Positions 21,896 to 33,191 of a DNA stretch of 64,000 nucleotides are shown here, piece after piece. The stretch comes from Plantago ovata (taxonomy: Eukaryota > Streptophyta > Magnoliopsida > Lamiales > Plantaginaceae). Location of the stretch: contig CM051457.1 in assembly GCA_028274465.1 (NCBI GenBank), positions 57,831,550 to 57,895,549 of the forward strand, given 5' to 3'. A program made the translations under genes and the position numbers. The first letter of the stretch is position 1; each line of letters starts with the position of its first letter. The notes below the pieces were generated by a model. That model worked only from the letters and a program-made list of their open reading frames with translations. It was not told where the DNA came from and ran no database searches.

Positions 21896-22189
21896 ATCAA
21901 CTTGCATGTTGGGAACAACAATCCAGTTGAAGCCAAACGCGTTGGACGCTGCAAGATAGATTTACCATCAGGACAATGTTTGGAAATTGATAACGTTTAT
22001 TTTGTTCCATCCATTGTCAGAAATATTATTTCCATTCCATTGTTGGACAATTTGGGTGTTTCCTAATACTTGTTATTTTTTATTAAATGGCCAGTATTAT
22101 GGAAAGGCTCGCTTAGTGATTGGTTTATATATTTTGCAAAGTAGTCTACCTTTATTTCAAATACATAACGAACAACCGTCTTCAAGTAG

Positions 22190-22980
22190 GAAGAATAATC
22201 CATCTTATCTATGGCAGTGTTGGCTAGGCCATATCAATGAAACACGGATTCAAAGACTAAGGAAGTTGGACTACTTAGAACCATTTGATTTTGAATCATA
22301 TGGTACATGTGAATCATGTGTTAAGGGTAAGATGACGAACAAGCCTTTTGTTGGACAAGGTGTTCGTGCCACTCGCTGCTTAGAGCTCATACATACCGAT
22401 GTATGTGGACTTTTTAAGGTACATGCGCGTGGGGGTTATCCTTACTTCGTTACATTTATTGACGATTTCTCAAGGTATGGGTATATTTATCTTATGATGA
22501 ATAAATCCAAGACCTTTGGGGAATTCAAGGAGTTTAGGAATGAGGACGAGAATGAATTGAACCTAAGGATAGTCACTCTTCGATTGGATCGAGGAGGTGA
22601 ATACCTTAGTGAAGAATTTATCGACTACTTGAAGGAAAGTGGAATTCAATCGCAATGGACTCCTCCTGGAACAGCACAGTTAATTGGTGTGTCTGAGAGA
22701 GAGGAATCGAACCCTGTTAGACATGGTGAGATCAATGATTGGATTCTCGACTCTTCCAAAACATCTATGGGAATATGCACTACAAACTGCAATGTGCATT
22801 CTGAACCGTGTACCATCTAAATCAGTGGAGAAAACTCCTTATGTGTTATGGAAGGGAAAGAAGCCCTCACTGGGCTATCTTAGACCTTGGGGCTGTCTTG
22901 CGATAGTCAAACTGATGCTCACTGATAAGTTAGATGCCAAGGGTGTCAAAGTATATTTCATAAGCTATCCTCGTTAGACG
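22190..22980 (+). pseudogene. Copia A integrase region
   Basis: Integrase domain with its zinc-binding HHCC part (WLGHINETRI ... TCESCVKGK) and catalytic core (HTDVCGLF, FIDDFSRYGYIYL, DRGGEYLSEEF). Order and motifs match Copia integrases, which join element DNA to the genome. Broken. Confidence 0.85.
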
Positions 22981-23559
22981 AGAGGCTATGAATTCTATCA
23001 TGGTGAAGATCACTAGGTGATAGTATCTAGAAACGTCAAGTTTTTAGAAGCAGAGTACCTCGAAGAAGAGAGGTTAGATGACATGATAGAACTTGAAGAA
23101 ATTCAAGACTTTGACACGCGCGAACATGAGTTCTCTAAATATTCTGATTTGGACTCAAGTTCAGTGGGAGCTTTCGAAGTAGACAAGGGTAATGATATGA
23201 CACTTTCTAGGCATGTCATAGTCAGTGGGAGTCCTGTGATTAGATCAACAGTTGAAACCACACCAATAGAACCCTTTGTCAACCAACCTGTGCAACAAGT
23301 TGCACAAGAGCAGCCTCCCGCTAGGGAAAAGGGTCGCGGGGCGCGACCAGCTGCATCAGTGCCCACTGATAATGTTTGTGTTACACGAAGCCAGAAAAGA
23401 AAAGCACCAGAACAAGTCGAGCTACGTAGGTCGAAGAGGATCCTAAAACGACCTCAGAAGCAAAGCTTTATGATAGAAGACATCAGTGAACTTGATGTCG
23501 GCTTATCAGATCGGGAAGATCCCGAGACCTAAAAAGAGGCAATAATTGATATTGACTCA

Positions 23560-24330
23560 GAAAAATGGCAAGAGGCCATGGAATTGGAGATGGACTCCAT
23601 GTACCTGAACCAAGTTTGGAACTTGGTAGACTTGCCCCAATGGGTTAGACCTATTGGGTGCAAATGGGTCTTTAAACGAAAGACAGATGCCGATGGCAAG
23701 GTACAAACGCACAAAGCTAGGCTTGTGGCGAAAGGCTACACGCAAAGGTATGGAATCGATGACGATAAAACCTTTTCACCGGTAGCAAAATTGAAGTCCA
23801 TTCGAATTCTACTTGCGATAGCTGCCTACTATGATTATGAGATCTGACAGATGGATGTAAAGACTGCCTTCCTCAATGGCAACCTTGAGAAAGAGGTCTA
23901 TATGGTACAGCTGGAAGGTTTTATTAGTAAAACCAGGCCAACTGCTGTATGCAAATTACAGAGATCCATCTATGGGCTAAAGCAAGCGTCTAGGAGCTGG
24001 AATATCCGCTTTGATGAAGCTGTCAAATGGTTTGACTTCGTCAGAAGCAAGGAAGATCCCTGTGTCTACACTAGGCACAGTGACAAGGGAGTCGTTTTCA
24101 TGATCATCTATGTTGATGACATTTTGATCATGGGAAACAATGTCTCTATGCTAGAAGAGACTAAAGTTTGGTTATCAAGTATCTTCTCGTTGAAGGACTT
24201 GGGTGAACATCCTAGGGATCAAGATCTATAGAGATAGATCCAAGAGGATGTTAGGATTGACACAGTCCACCTACATCGACAAAATACTGAAGCGTTATAA
24301 GATGGACGACTCAAAGAGAGGCTTTCTCCC
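23560..24330 (+). pseudogene. Copia A reverse transcriptase region
   Basis: Reverse transcriptase with WVFKRKTDADG, ARLVAKGYTQ, MDVKTAFLNGNL, YGLKQASRSWN and the catalytic YVDDILI. These are the canonical plant Copia RT motifs; the YVDD box is retained. Broken in places. Confidence 0.9.
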
Positions 24331-24399
24331 AGCTAGGCATGGGATTGTCTTATCAGTCAAGGATGGTCCTAAAACTGATGAAGAAAGAAATGCAATGAG

Positions 24400-25080
24400 T
24401 CGTGTGCCCTATGCTTCGGCAGTAGGGTCTATAATGTATGCAATGAATTGCACAAGGCCCGATGTGGCACATGCGCTTAGTGTCACTTGTCGACACCAAC
24501 AGAATCCAGGAGTACCTCACTGGACTGCTGTAAAGAACATTCTTAAGTACCTTCAACGGACTAAAGAAATGTTCTTGGTGTTTGGTGGAGAACCAGAATT
24601 AATGATGTCTGGTTATGTCGTCGCTGGATTTGAATCAGATCCTGATGACTTTGAGTCACAGACAGGATACGTATTCAAATTGAACGGAGGAGCTATCTGT
24701 TGGAAGAGTTCTAAGCAAGCCACGATTGCTGACTCATCCACAGAAGCCGAGTACATTGCTGGATCAGAAGCTTCGAAAGAAGCTGTCTGGATTTCAGAGT
24801 TCTTGAAGGAATTGAGGGTTGTTCCTGCTCCTAGTCCAATAACGATTTATTGGGACAATACGGGCGCCGTCGCTCAAGCTAAGGAGCCTAGATCTACAAA
24901 CAAGAACGTACATGTACTTACATAATATCACGTTATACGTGAGATTATAGATAGAGGAGAAGTTAGTATAGAACATGTCTCTACCACGGACAACGTGGTA
25001 GATCCTTTCACCAAGGTCTTATCAGTGGAAGTCCACTTAAGACATTATGCTAATCTGGGCATTAGGCATAAAGGTGACTG
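24400..25080 (+). pseudogene. Copia A RNase H region
   Basis: The end of RT and RNase H, with YASAVGSIMYAMNCTRPD, SKQATIADSSTEAEYIAGSEA and WDNTGAVAQAKEPRS, ending just before the polypurine tract. It is homologous to 2635-3165 and 35312-35760 on the minus strand. Broken. Confidence 0.88.
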
Positions 25081-25101
25081 ACTCTAGTCCAAGTGGGACA
25101 T

Positions 25102-27190
25102 TGATAGTGTATATGTCCTAGAGACAGTCCTTACTAAGGGCATGGTACCCTTATAGAGGGAATTTAAGTACTATTACACAGGTCAACGTAATATAATATA
25201 TGTTTGTTGCATTTTACTATTGAGTATCGCTTTCATATTTATATTACACCAGGCTGCAGTATGTCATATCTTTATTACTGTCTGTATTGATATTAAACAT
25301 GTCCCCTCGGATAGATGACCGATCACACAGATAGTGGGAGCTATGTGAGTTATCATCTATCCCAAACTCTCCCTAGTCGAGGTTCATCTCGGATGTGGAG
25401 GTCTGAATGAACCAGACAAGACTAGTATGCGTGGAGGTTATACTTGTTGGAGCAAGTGTGAGCCGATCCCACGGCCACGGAACGGATTGTTGGAAAATCG
25501 AGAAACGTTCCCATAACTGCGCATAGTTGTTCGAAGAAGCTTTATCGAACAATGGAAGTACCCAACGGACACTCCCATCGATGTATACTCTACACCGAAG
25601 TGTCTATGGGAACCGGTGAGTTGTCGAAGTGATGCCAGTCGTCCTTTGGACTTACAGGACTTTATCATCACATTTGTTGCCCCATATCCTTGGTGGACCC
25701 GTCGATGTCAGCTCTGAATAAGCAGCTGACCTAAGACACGATCCAGGATTATGGCTACATACAAATGGGGATGATAAGTGATTCTGTGAAGGATTCATCT
25801 CTCAAGTGTAGCACAGGAGAGCACTGCTCATAGTCGTTCGTAGTTGTGATGGTAAAATCGCTGGCCAGCGTATCAATATTATTATGATGTTCATAATAGA
25901 TATTGGATTCACCATGCAACTCACTGAAGACGCCCGTGGATGTATTATTGGGATAGACACTTCATCGATCCTAGATACATTCGAGCAAGTAAGATGAAGG
26001 GACGTTACCATCGCCGCGTTGAGCGCAACAGACTTCGCAACGAAAGGGTTAGCTTTGAGAAACCTCTCAAACGTCCTCATGTATTAATATTGCAAATGGA
26101 ACCGTCTAGGAATTCCATGTTGCCTAGTCTAGGACTTGCTTAATACGATGAGGCCCTATGGGTCACACTATGTGGTGATTCAGCCTATCAGAATATCCTT
26201 GAAGATGGAATCGCAATTAATTTGAAATTAATTGTGATTGATGGATTATAATTGATTTGGAATTAATTATAATATTTGGTGGCTCAATTAATGATTTGGA
26301 ATTATTAATTAAATTGGCTAATTAATTGTATTTTATGTAAATACAATTAAAGATTATATTTTAGAAATATAATAGAGGTTTGATTTGAAAGGATATGTTA
26401 ATTTAGAATTAACATATGCACATGGAAAAAATCTACTTGGAGTTTGAATTGCCTTAGAACTATAAGTGGGTCCCAAAATCGGGACCCACCTAACACCCTC
26501 AGGACACGCGCGCGCGTGCGAGATGGAGTAGGGGAAGGAGTTCGACTCCTTCCTCTATTAGAAGTCTAAGGGATAAGTTAGATTTTCCTGATTGAGTTTT
26601 AATTTGATTGGGAATGAATCTAGACTTGAATTTGGTTTCCTAGTGCGATAAGAATTAGATTCTTATTCCTTTATGAAGTTTAATTGCTTATGCTTTAGGC
26701 TTCTATTGACTACTATATATAGTAGACTATTAGAGAGCTTTTGACATAGATTTTCACACAGTTGAAGAATCAAATTCTTAGAGAATTATTCTACCCAGTT
26801 TTCTTAGAGAAAATAAAAGCTCTCCCCTCCTCTATAAGCCACACACGCGCGCCACCTGCCGGAGGAATCGCCGCCCCATCTTCTTGGTCACACAAAGAAT
26901 ATCCTAGCATTCTTCCGATAGGCTGTTCATCTGTGGATACCAAGGTTGAGGTTCTAGGAGCTGGAAACTAACTTTTATTGTGTTGCAGGTAATCAAAGTA
27001 TTACAGATATCTTCGACTTCGACGAAGGAGAAGATACACCGGATTGTTACGAAGACTTGGAAGCTACTTTGGAAGTAAGGTTAGTCTTCTAATTGACATG
27101 TTTAAATATATACGGCATATACATAATCAATTAACCTGTATGTTAAGAAGATTTTTGAAATTCCGCTGCTCTGACCGTATTTTCTTACAC
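25102..27190 (+). repeat. Copia A 3' LTR
   Basis: A 2089-bp LTR, nearly identical to 17334-19367. The main difference is an approximately 55-90 bp segment near 26625-26710 that is reduced in the 5' copy. It ends TTCTTACA, followed by the target copy CTATT (27191-27195). Confidence 0.9.
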
Positions 27191-27985
27191 TATTATGACT
27201 ATCATAATAATATTGATACGCTGGCCAGCGGTTTAACCAATCACAACTATGAATGACTATGAGCAGTGCTCTCTTGTGCTACACGTGAGAGATGAATCCT
27301 CCACAGAATCACTTATCACCCCCATTTGTATGTAGCCTTAATCCTGGATCGTGTCTTGGGTCAAATGCTTATTCAGAGCTGACATCGACGGGTCCACCAA
27401 GAATATGGGGCAACAAATGTGATAATAAAGTCTTGTAAGTCCAAAGGACGATTGGCATCACTTCGACAACTTTCCGGTTCCCATAGACACTTCGGTGTAT
27501 AGTATACGGTGGGAGTTTCCGGTGGGTACTTCCATTGTTCGGTAATCACCCTTCGAACAACTATGCGGAGTTATGGGAACGTTTCTAGATTGTCTAACAA
27601 TCTGTTCCGTGGCCGTGGGATCGGCTCACACTTGCTCTAACAAGTATAACCTCCACGCATACTAGTCTCACCTGGTTCATTCAGACCCCTACATCCAAGA
27701 AGAACCTCGACTAGGGAGAGTTTGGGATAGATGATAACTCACATAGCTCCCACTATCTGTGTGATCGGTCATCTATCCGAGGGGACATGTTTGATATCAA
27801 TACAGACAGGAATAGAGATATGACATGTTGTATGCCTGGTGTAATATAAATATGAAAGCGATACTCAATAGTCAAACAAACAAACATATATTATATTACG
27901 TTGACCTGTGTAATAGTACATATATGCCCTTAATAAGGGTTGTATGCCCTTAATAAAGACTGTCTCTAGGACATATACACTATCA
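27191..27985 (-). repeat. Copia B 5' LTR, part 3 of 3
   Basis: The 5' part of the Copia B LTR, ending ACTATCA at 27985 (LTR start on the minus strand). Together with 10855-12097 and 17271-17333 it gives an uninterrupted LTR of about 2.09 kb. The right flank is GTTGT. Confidence 0.85.
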
Positions 27986-28178
27986 GTTGTTATGATGAAT
28001 TAATGTCCAGTCTAGTGTGCCAAGAGTGACCGGTCTAGTGAGTCAAGGCACTAACAGGGACGTCCGTCGATCTATTGCTCGTTTTGACACTCTGACAGCT
28101 TATAAGTGATCATTAATTGATATATCGAGGTCAAAACCATGGAATGCTTCGTTCCACGCCTATGATTGTTAAATGATA
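27986..28178. other. Unassigned intergenic segment
   Basis: About 190 bp between the Copia B LTR and a MITE. No open frame, repeat or known element end is visible. Confidence 0.3.
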
Positions 28179-28331
28179 CTCCCTCCATCTATCTTTAATT
28201 GTCCCATTTTGACTTTGACCAGTCAACCGTGTTCGATTTTGAATACAACTTACTCTTAAACTTAGAGTCAAAGTCGAACACGGTAAACCGGTCAAATTCA
28301 AGATGGGACAATTAAAGATAGATGGAGGGAG
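28179..28331. mobile_element. Stowaway-type MITE
   Basis: A 153-bp element starting CTCCCTCCATCTATC and ending in the inverse, with long inverted arms (CTCCCTCCATCTATCTTTAA and complement) and a TA duplication (28177-28178 and 28332-28333). The CTCCCTCC end and TA target are diagnostic of Stowaway (Tc1/mariner-derived) MITEs. The inner part is also palindromic (GTGTTCGA ... TCGAACAC). Confidence 0.95.
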
Positions 28332-28396
28332 TAATTTACGAAATAATCCTAATTACAAGTGATTGTTAGAGGAGTAATAGATTATTATTATTATCA

Positions 28397-29399
28397 TTAT
28401 TTTAAATAAACTAGACTTTTATTAATCACGCAAAATTGGAAGGGACTCGAGAGACAAGCTGCGCTCCCACCCCCTTTCTGGATACAAAAGCTAAGTCTAG
28501 ATAAAAGAAAAACACCACTCCTAACATCGTAGGAATGACTAGCGGCTAGATGCTTGAGGCGCGAAAGAGTAGCCAAGGCCTCCTGGTCAAACTCCCCAAA
28601 AGTAGAGAAGGAGAAAGGGATGAACGCATGGTCGTGCTGTGCACACTTGGAAGAGTACTTCCGCTTCTTGTTCTGCACGGAAACCTGTAAAGAAGCTCCT
28701 GGAGCCCAAGAATCCACCTCACCACCAGCAAAAGGCGAGGTTCCAGTGACATCCAAATAAACGTCCTTTCCTTGGGACCAATTGTACAACAACAGGTCCG
28801 CTGGGCGAAGGTCCCGCCCATCGTCAGAGAGGAACCCCATAGGGGCCTCCTTCCGCACAGCTACGCCAACCTTAGAGCAGATGTCAGCCAAACTGTCCCG
28901 CACGAGATTGTGTCGGAACTTCACCCCCACCTCGCTAGAACAGTGGACAGCGTGGTCCCCCCACTGGTCCATCCAGCGCACATGACAACTCGAGCAACAT
29001 GAGCCATCAGGGAACAAAGGGACCGCGAGGCGATAACACAACACAGCGCGGAACTGACGTGGGTTCATCCGCTGCCCCAACCCGCCAATAGGAATGGTGA
29101 ATAAGAAATCATGTGCATGAGGGGCACACACACAACTAAGCAGAGCCTCCTGTCGACGACTCAAACCATAATGTGACGTCAGATGTTCATCAATGATACC
29201 AAAATCGCTCTTTGCCAAAGATTTCATGAACTAGGGGCCAGGAGAGCTAGTGGTAACAAAGTGAGAATCGACACCACAAAAGGCCGACAAATCGTCCAGA
29301 GCAGACTGAAAGGTAGACCCAGGCGAGTCAATCCCAGACCTCGCCAGATTCCGCTCCTGCAAAGAGCTAGACTGCAAGCAAGAGGCGAGGAAGGCATAC
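28397..29399 (-). pseudogene. Reverse-transcriptase-family protein, C-terminal endonuclease part
   Basis: Minus-strand coding region whose longest frame (276 residues from 29227) has the motifs of the C-terminal half of a plant RT-like family. A possible zinc knuckle C78-X2-C81-X10-H92-X3-C96 is followed by a restriction-like endonuclease signature: E127, RPAD at 141-144 and D159 (RPAD-X14-D), plus later basic residues. Upstream in the same frame 29231-29428 continues the protein (QYAFLASCLQS), separated by one in-frame TAG at 29231-29233. The 3' end runs into a (TAA)n-like tail near 28375-28395, as in some LINEs. A Gypsy solo LTR at 29400-30642 splits the gene; its upstream part resumes at 30643. 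No RT catalytic core is present. Likely a decayed copy. Confidence 0.65.
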
Positions 29400-30642
29400 T
29401 GATGAACGAGATTGTCAGACTCGAACAATCAAATAAATTTGTTTGAAAGCCAAAGGGCAACTCACAACTACACAAAACACGTAGTCCAGAGGTAAGATGA
29501 CCTCGAGTGTCGATCTCTAGGGACTTAACTAGCTTTAACTAAATAACTATTATAAATTCATAAAACAAATTTGACTTATCTTAACTTAACAATATATAAT
29601 GAGAGCTGGTGATAGTATGCTCATTCTAATCATTGGGTTCTAATTATGCATGAAAGTGCAACTCGTACTGCTTTAAAAGTAATTCGAATTAACAAACACC
29701 AAAAGACAGATTTGTAGACGTGTATTTTGAAAGCTTCCTATCTATACTAATACTTGGCTAAGGTTGTCAGGCTTAGTTCAAGCAGTACTTGATAATTATA
29801 ATTATTGAATCGATAATCTTGAATTGTCCTAGTGTTTCTAACACTTTGATATGAAGATATTTGGCTTAGTCGGATGAAAGAATCGAATTAAAACAATTAT
29901 ACAAGTAAAAGACTCAGAAACTCAATCATGTACAATATGAACCCTAGCTACTAATATACATACTATCACCAACTAAAAACTTAGCTACTCATATCAAAAT
30001 CGAAATCAACACAAGCAATCATAGATGAAAACATAATTGAATTGAAAGATAGAGTATGAAAAAGGTGAGATACAAAGTTACCACCGAGGATTGTCAATCT
30101 CCGGTGATTTGCTAAACTCACAAGTTTCTAGCAAGGTGAGATCAAAAGATGTCCGAATCTCTACCTTGGTACTCCATATTGCTAAGATTAAGTAGTTCTA
30201 AGAGAAAACTACCCAGAACAAGCTCTAGGGTTTATGTCTGCAAAATTTTGATCTAAGATATGAAAATTCGCAACTTTACAAATATATATATCTGACTGTC
30301 GGAACCTCCCAGGCAGACCGCCTGGCACCAGGCGGTGCGCATGGGCAGAGAATTGCCCGTGGTCTTTCTTCCTCCAAGTCTTTGATTTTGGCCTTGGGCA
30401 CGGTTTTGAGCTCCAACACTCGGTCAATTGGCCTGGAAACATGTCCCTGTACTCCTTGACACACCACGGGTGATCTCGTTGCACCAAAACTTCAATGTTC
30501 GCCTTGATTCATATCCCAAAGTACGATTTTCACCTAAATCCTGAAACTTAAAAAGGATAGCTAAATGCACTAAAATGCATGCAAGAGGATAGCTAAATTG
30601 GTGAAAAAGACCCGAATGATAGTGTAAAAAACACTGTCATCA
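29400..30642 (-). mobile_element. Gypsy solo LTR in the RT-like gene
   Basis: A 1243-bp LTR (minus: TGATGACAGTG ... TTCATCA) without an interior, flanked by perfect CATAC duplications (29395-29399 and 30643-30647). It is a diverged relative of the LTRs at 4060, 12098 and 16027. The host frame continues across the insertion point on both sides, which confirms a true insertion followed by LTR-LTR recombination. Confidence 0.88.
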
Positions 30643-30786
30643 CATACCGACCGACATCCTCAGCGCAAAGGACCCCGAGACCACCAAGTCTGATGGGTAG
30701 TGTGGCAAATCGCCACTGTCAGTCTCCAAAACTGGGTCCTGAGCCTGTAACAATCAACTCCAACGAAGTACGCAAGGCCTGATCAA
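30643..30786 (-). pseudogene. RT-like family protein, upstream fragment
   Basis: About 145 bp that on the minus strand encodes a WRFATLPIRLGGLGV-like segment followed by EDVGRYA, leading straight into the YAFLASCLQ segment beyond the solo LTR. This segment is typical of the region after the RT domain in this plant family. Upstream it is cut off by a Gypsy interior fragment, so the RT domain itself is missing from the window. Confidence 0.6.
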
Positions 30787-31743
30787 ACTGAACCTTTGCT
30801 TGTCCTCAAGCAACTAGCTAGACTCTATGCAAACTACATGCAACACGGAGAGGAGTCTCATGCCAAACGAGAAGAACTAATCTATTGTATCTACAAAATG
30901 GTTATGAACAAAGACCATACAAATCATAACATTGAAGTAGGTTGAAGAATTCCTCAATTGAACCTATACACATTCACATACACACTTTGTTAAACAAGGG
31001 AGTCTCTCGTAACATTCTCTACCTGGACCTAGTCAATGACGACGTAATGATGCATATTAAAATACAAAAGGTTGCCTCGTTCCTATGAAACTGAGGGCTT
31101 ACTACTGTTCACCAAGTGCGACTTTCCCTTAAGAGAGGTCGAACCAATACTGGCTCTCATCAAACGAAGGAGGGCTCCCTAATAGACAACACTCCCCTAT
31201 TCTACCCGACTCTTAAAGCAAAGGCTCTTCACCACTTCTTGAATGGCAGGACGAGGGTGGTCTAGAACAAGCCTTGGACTAGGCGACACGAGAACACAAG
31301 GAAGAATTTACAACTCGATTACGAACTACTACAAAAGCTAAAAAAATAATGCAATACTTTGCTAAAACTGCTTTTTGGCTTGCTTGGACCCTTCTTTTGT
31401 TTTTTTGTTGGGTCTTATTCTTTTTTCTTTTTTTTTTCTTTTTCCAGATTTCTGGAATTTCCGATTTTTTTCTTTTTTTTTGTTTTGTTTTTTTTTTGTA
31501 TATATCCAACAGTAGCACAATGAAAGGAATTAACAACGACTGTACAATGACCTCCCCAAACCTATTCGAAAGAATAGGTTGTAGCACAAACTCACAAAGA
31601 AGAAGAAAAAACAAACTCAACATGACTCAACTATACGAAAAACAAGTCTTACAAATGGTAACCCCCTCCCCAAACCTATTCGTTAGAATAGGTTTCAAAC
31701 AAAGGATCACACACCTCACTCTACCTCCTTCCTAGGCATTTAG
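30787..31743 (-). mobile_element. Gypsy interior fragment
   Basis: Minus-strand piece matching the 3' non-coding interior of the Gypsy elements (compare 5330-6190). It includes the CTTTGCTTGTCCTCAAGCAA segment near the polypurine region, the T-rich tract (31390-31500) and the paired hairpins (31559-31580 and 31673-31694). No LTR is attached at either end; it abuts the RT-like fragment and the Copia D leader abruptly. A broken remnant. Confidence 0.8.
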
Positions 31744-31932
31744 CAGGCGGTGTATATATATATAAAATAATGTTTTTTTTCTTTTTTTGAAAAATATAAA
31801 TTCTAAATTTATATAAAAACAAAACTTTTGAAAATCGAATCAATCATAAAATCAATTGCATCCACATAAACTACAAACTCACATAACATATATACGTATA
31901 TATGTAATCAATTAACCTCGCTCTGATACCAT
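31744..31932 (-). mobile_element. Copia D leader and primer-binding site
   Basis: Minus-strand leader of Copia D. The primer site ATGGTATCAGAGCGAGG follows the LTR end and matches the initiator tRNA-Met 3' end over 12 bases (TGGTATCAGAGC). The AT-rich leader then stops at the Gypsy fragment; the rest of the element is missing. Confidence 0.8.
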
Positions 31933-33191
31933 TGTAAGAAAATATGGTCAGAGTTACCCCCTAGGGTACGCAGCGGAATTTCAAAAAAATTTCTTAACAT
32001 GCAGGTTAATTGATCATGTATATAGCGTATATATTAAACACGTTAATCAGAAGACTTACAATACTCCAAAACCAAGAACAGGTATCGAATCGATACGCCA
32101 ATCGATGAAGTCTTCATAATAGTCCGGTGAATCTTCTCCTTCGTCGAAGTCGAAGATATCTGCAATACTTTGATTATCTGCAAGACAATAAAAGTTAGTT
32201 TCCAGCTCTTAGAACCTCAACCTTGGTATCGGAAAGAATGCTAGGATATTCTTTATGTGGCCAAGAAGATGGGGCGGCAATTTTCCTCCTGTGGGAGTGG
32301 CGCGCGCGTGGCTTATAGAGAGGTAGGGGAGAGCTTTTTATTTTCTCTAAGAAAACTGGTAGAAAGAATGATCTTCAATCAACTGTATTCAACCATGTTT
32401 TAAAAGCTCTCTAATAGTCTACTATATATAGTAGTCAATAGAAGCCTAAAGAATAACCAATTAGACTTCATAAAGGATTAAAAATCTAATTATTATTGCA
32501 CAAGGAAACCAATTCAAGTCTAGATTCATTACCAATCAAATTAGAACTCAATCAGGAAAATCTAACTTATCCCTTGACTTCTAATAGAGGAAGGAGTCAA
32601 ACTCCTTCCCCTACTACTTCTGCTTCGCGCGCACGTCTAAGGGGGATAGGTGGGTCCCGATTTTGAGACCCACTTATAATTCTAAGGCAATTCAAACTCC
32701 AAGTAGATTTTGCCCATGTGCATATATTAATTCTAAATTAACATATCCTTTCAAATCAAACCTCTATTATATTTCTAAAATATAATCTTTAATTGTATTT
32801 ACATAAAACACAATTAATCAGCCAATTCAATTAATAATTCCAAATTATTAATTGAGTCACAAATTATAATTAATTCCAAATCAATTATAATTCATCAATC
32901 ACAATTAATTCTAAATTAATTGCGATATCATCTTCAAGGATATTCGGATAAGCTGAATCACCACATAGTGTGACGCATAGGGCCTCATTGTATTAAGCAA
33001 GTGCTACACTAGGCCAAATGGAATTCCTAGACGGTTCCATTTGCAATATTAATACATGAGGACGTTTGAGAGGTTTCTCAAAGCAAACCCTTTCGTTGTG
33101 AAGTCTGTTGCTCTCAACGCGGCGATGGTAACGTCCCTTCATCTGACTGACTCGAAAGCATCTAGGATCGATGAAGTGTCTATCCCAATAA
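31933..33191 (-). repeat. Copia D LTR, part 1 of 2
   Basis: The 3' part of a 2.1-kb Copia LTR, minus strand, ending TTCTTACA at 31933. It is interrupted at 33191 by Copia C; the LTR resumes at 42889. The flanks are joined by the AATAA duplication of Copia C. Confidence 0.85.

Larger units (their letters stand above)
17334..27190 (+). mobile_element. Copia element A, nearly full length, nested in Copia B LTR
   Basis: A 9857-bp Copia element with about 2-kb LTRs (17334-19367 and 25102-27190), TG...CA ends and a perfect 5-bp duplication CTATT on both sides. Parts in order: primer site GTGGTATCAAAACC, AT-rich leader with a GC-rich island and a hairpin array, gag with a zinc knuckle, protease, integrase, reverse transcriptase, RNase H, and a polypurine tract AAGTGGGACAT. 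This is the Copia order. The coding part is broken in roughly ten places. The LTRs differ by about 1-2 percent by eye plus one larger indel, so it is young, plausibly about a million years or less. Long LTRs suggest an Angela- or Tork-like lineage, unproven. Confidence 0.92.
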
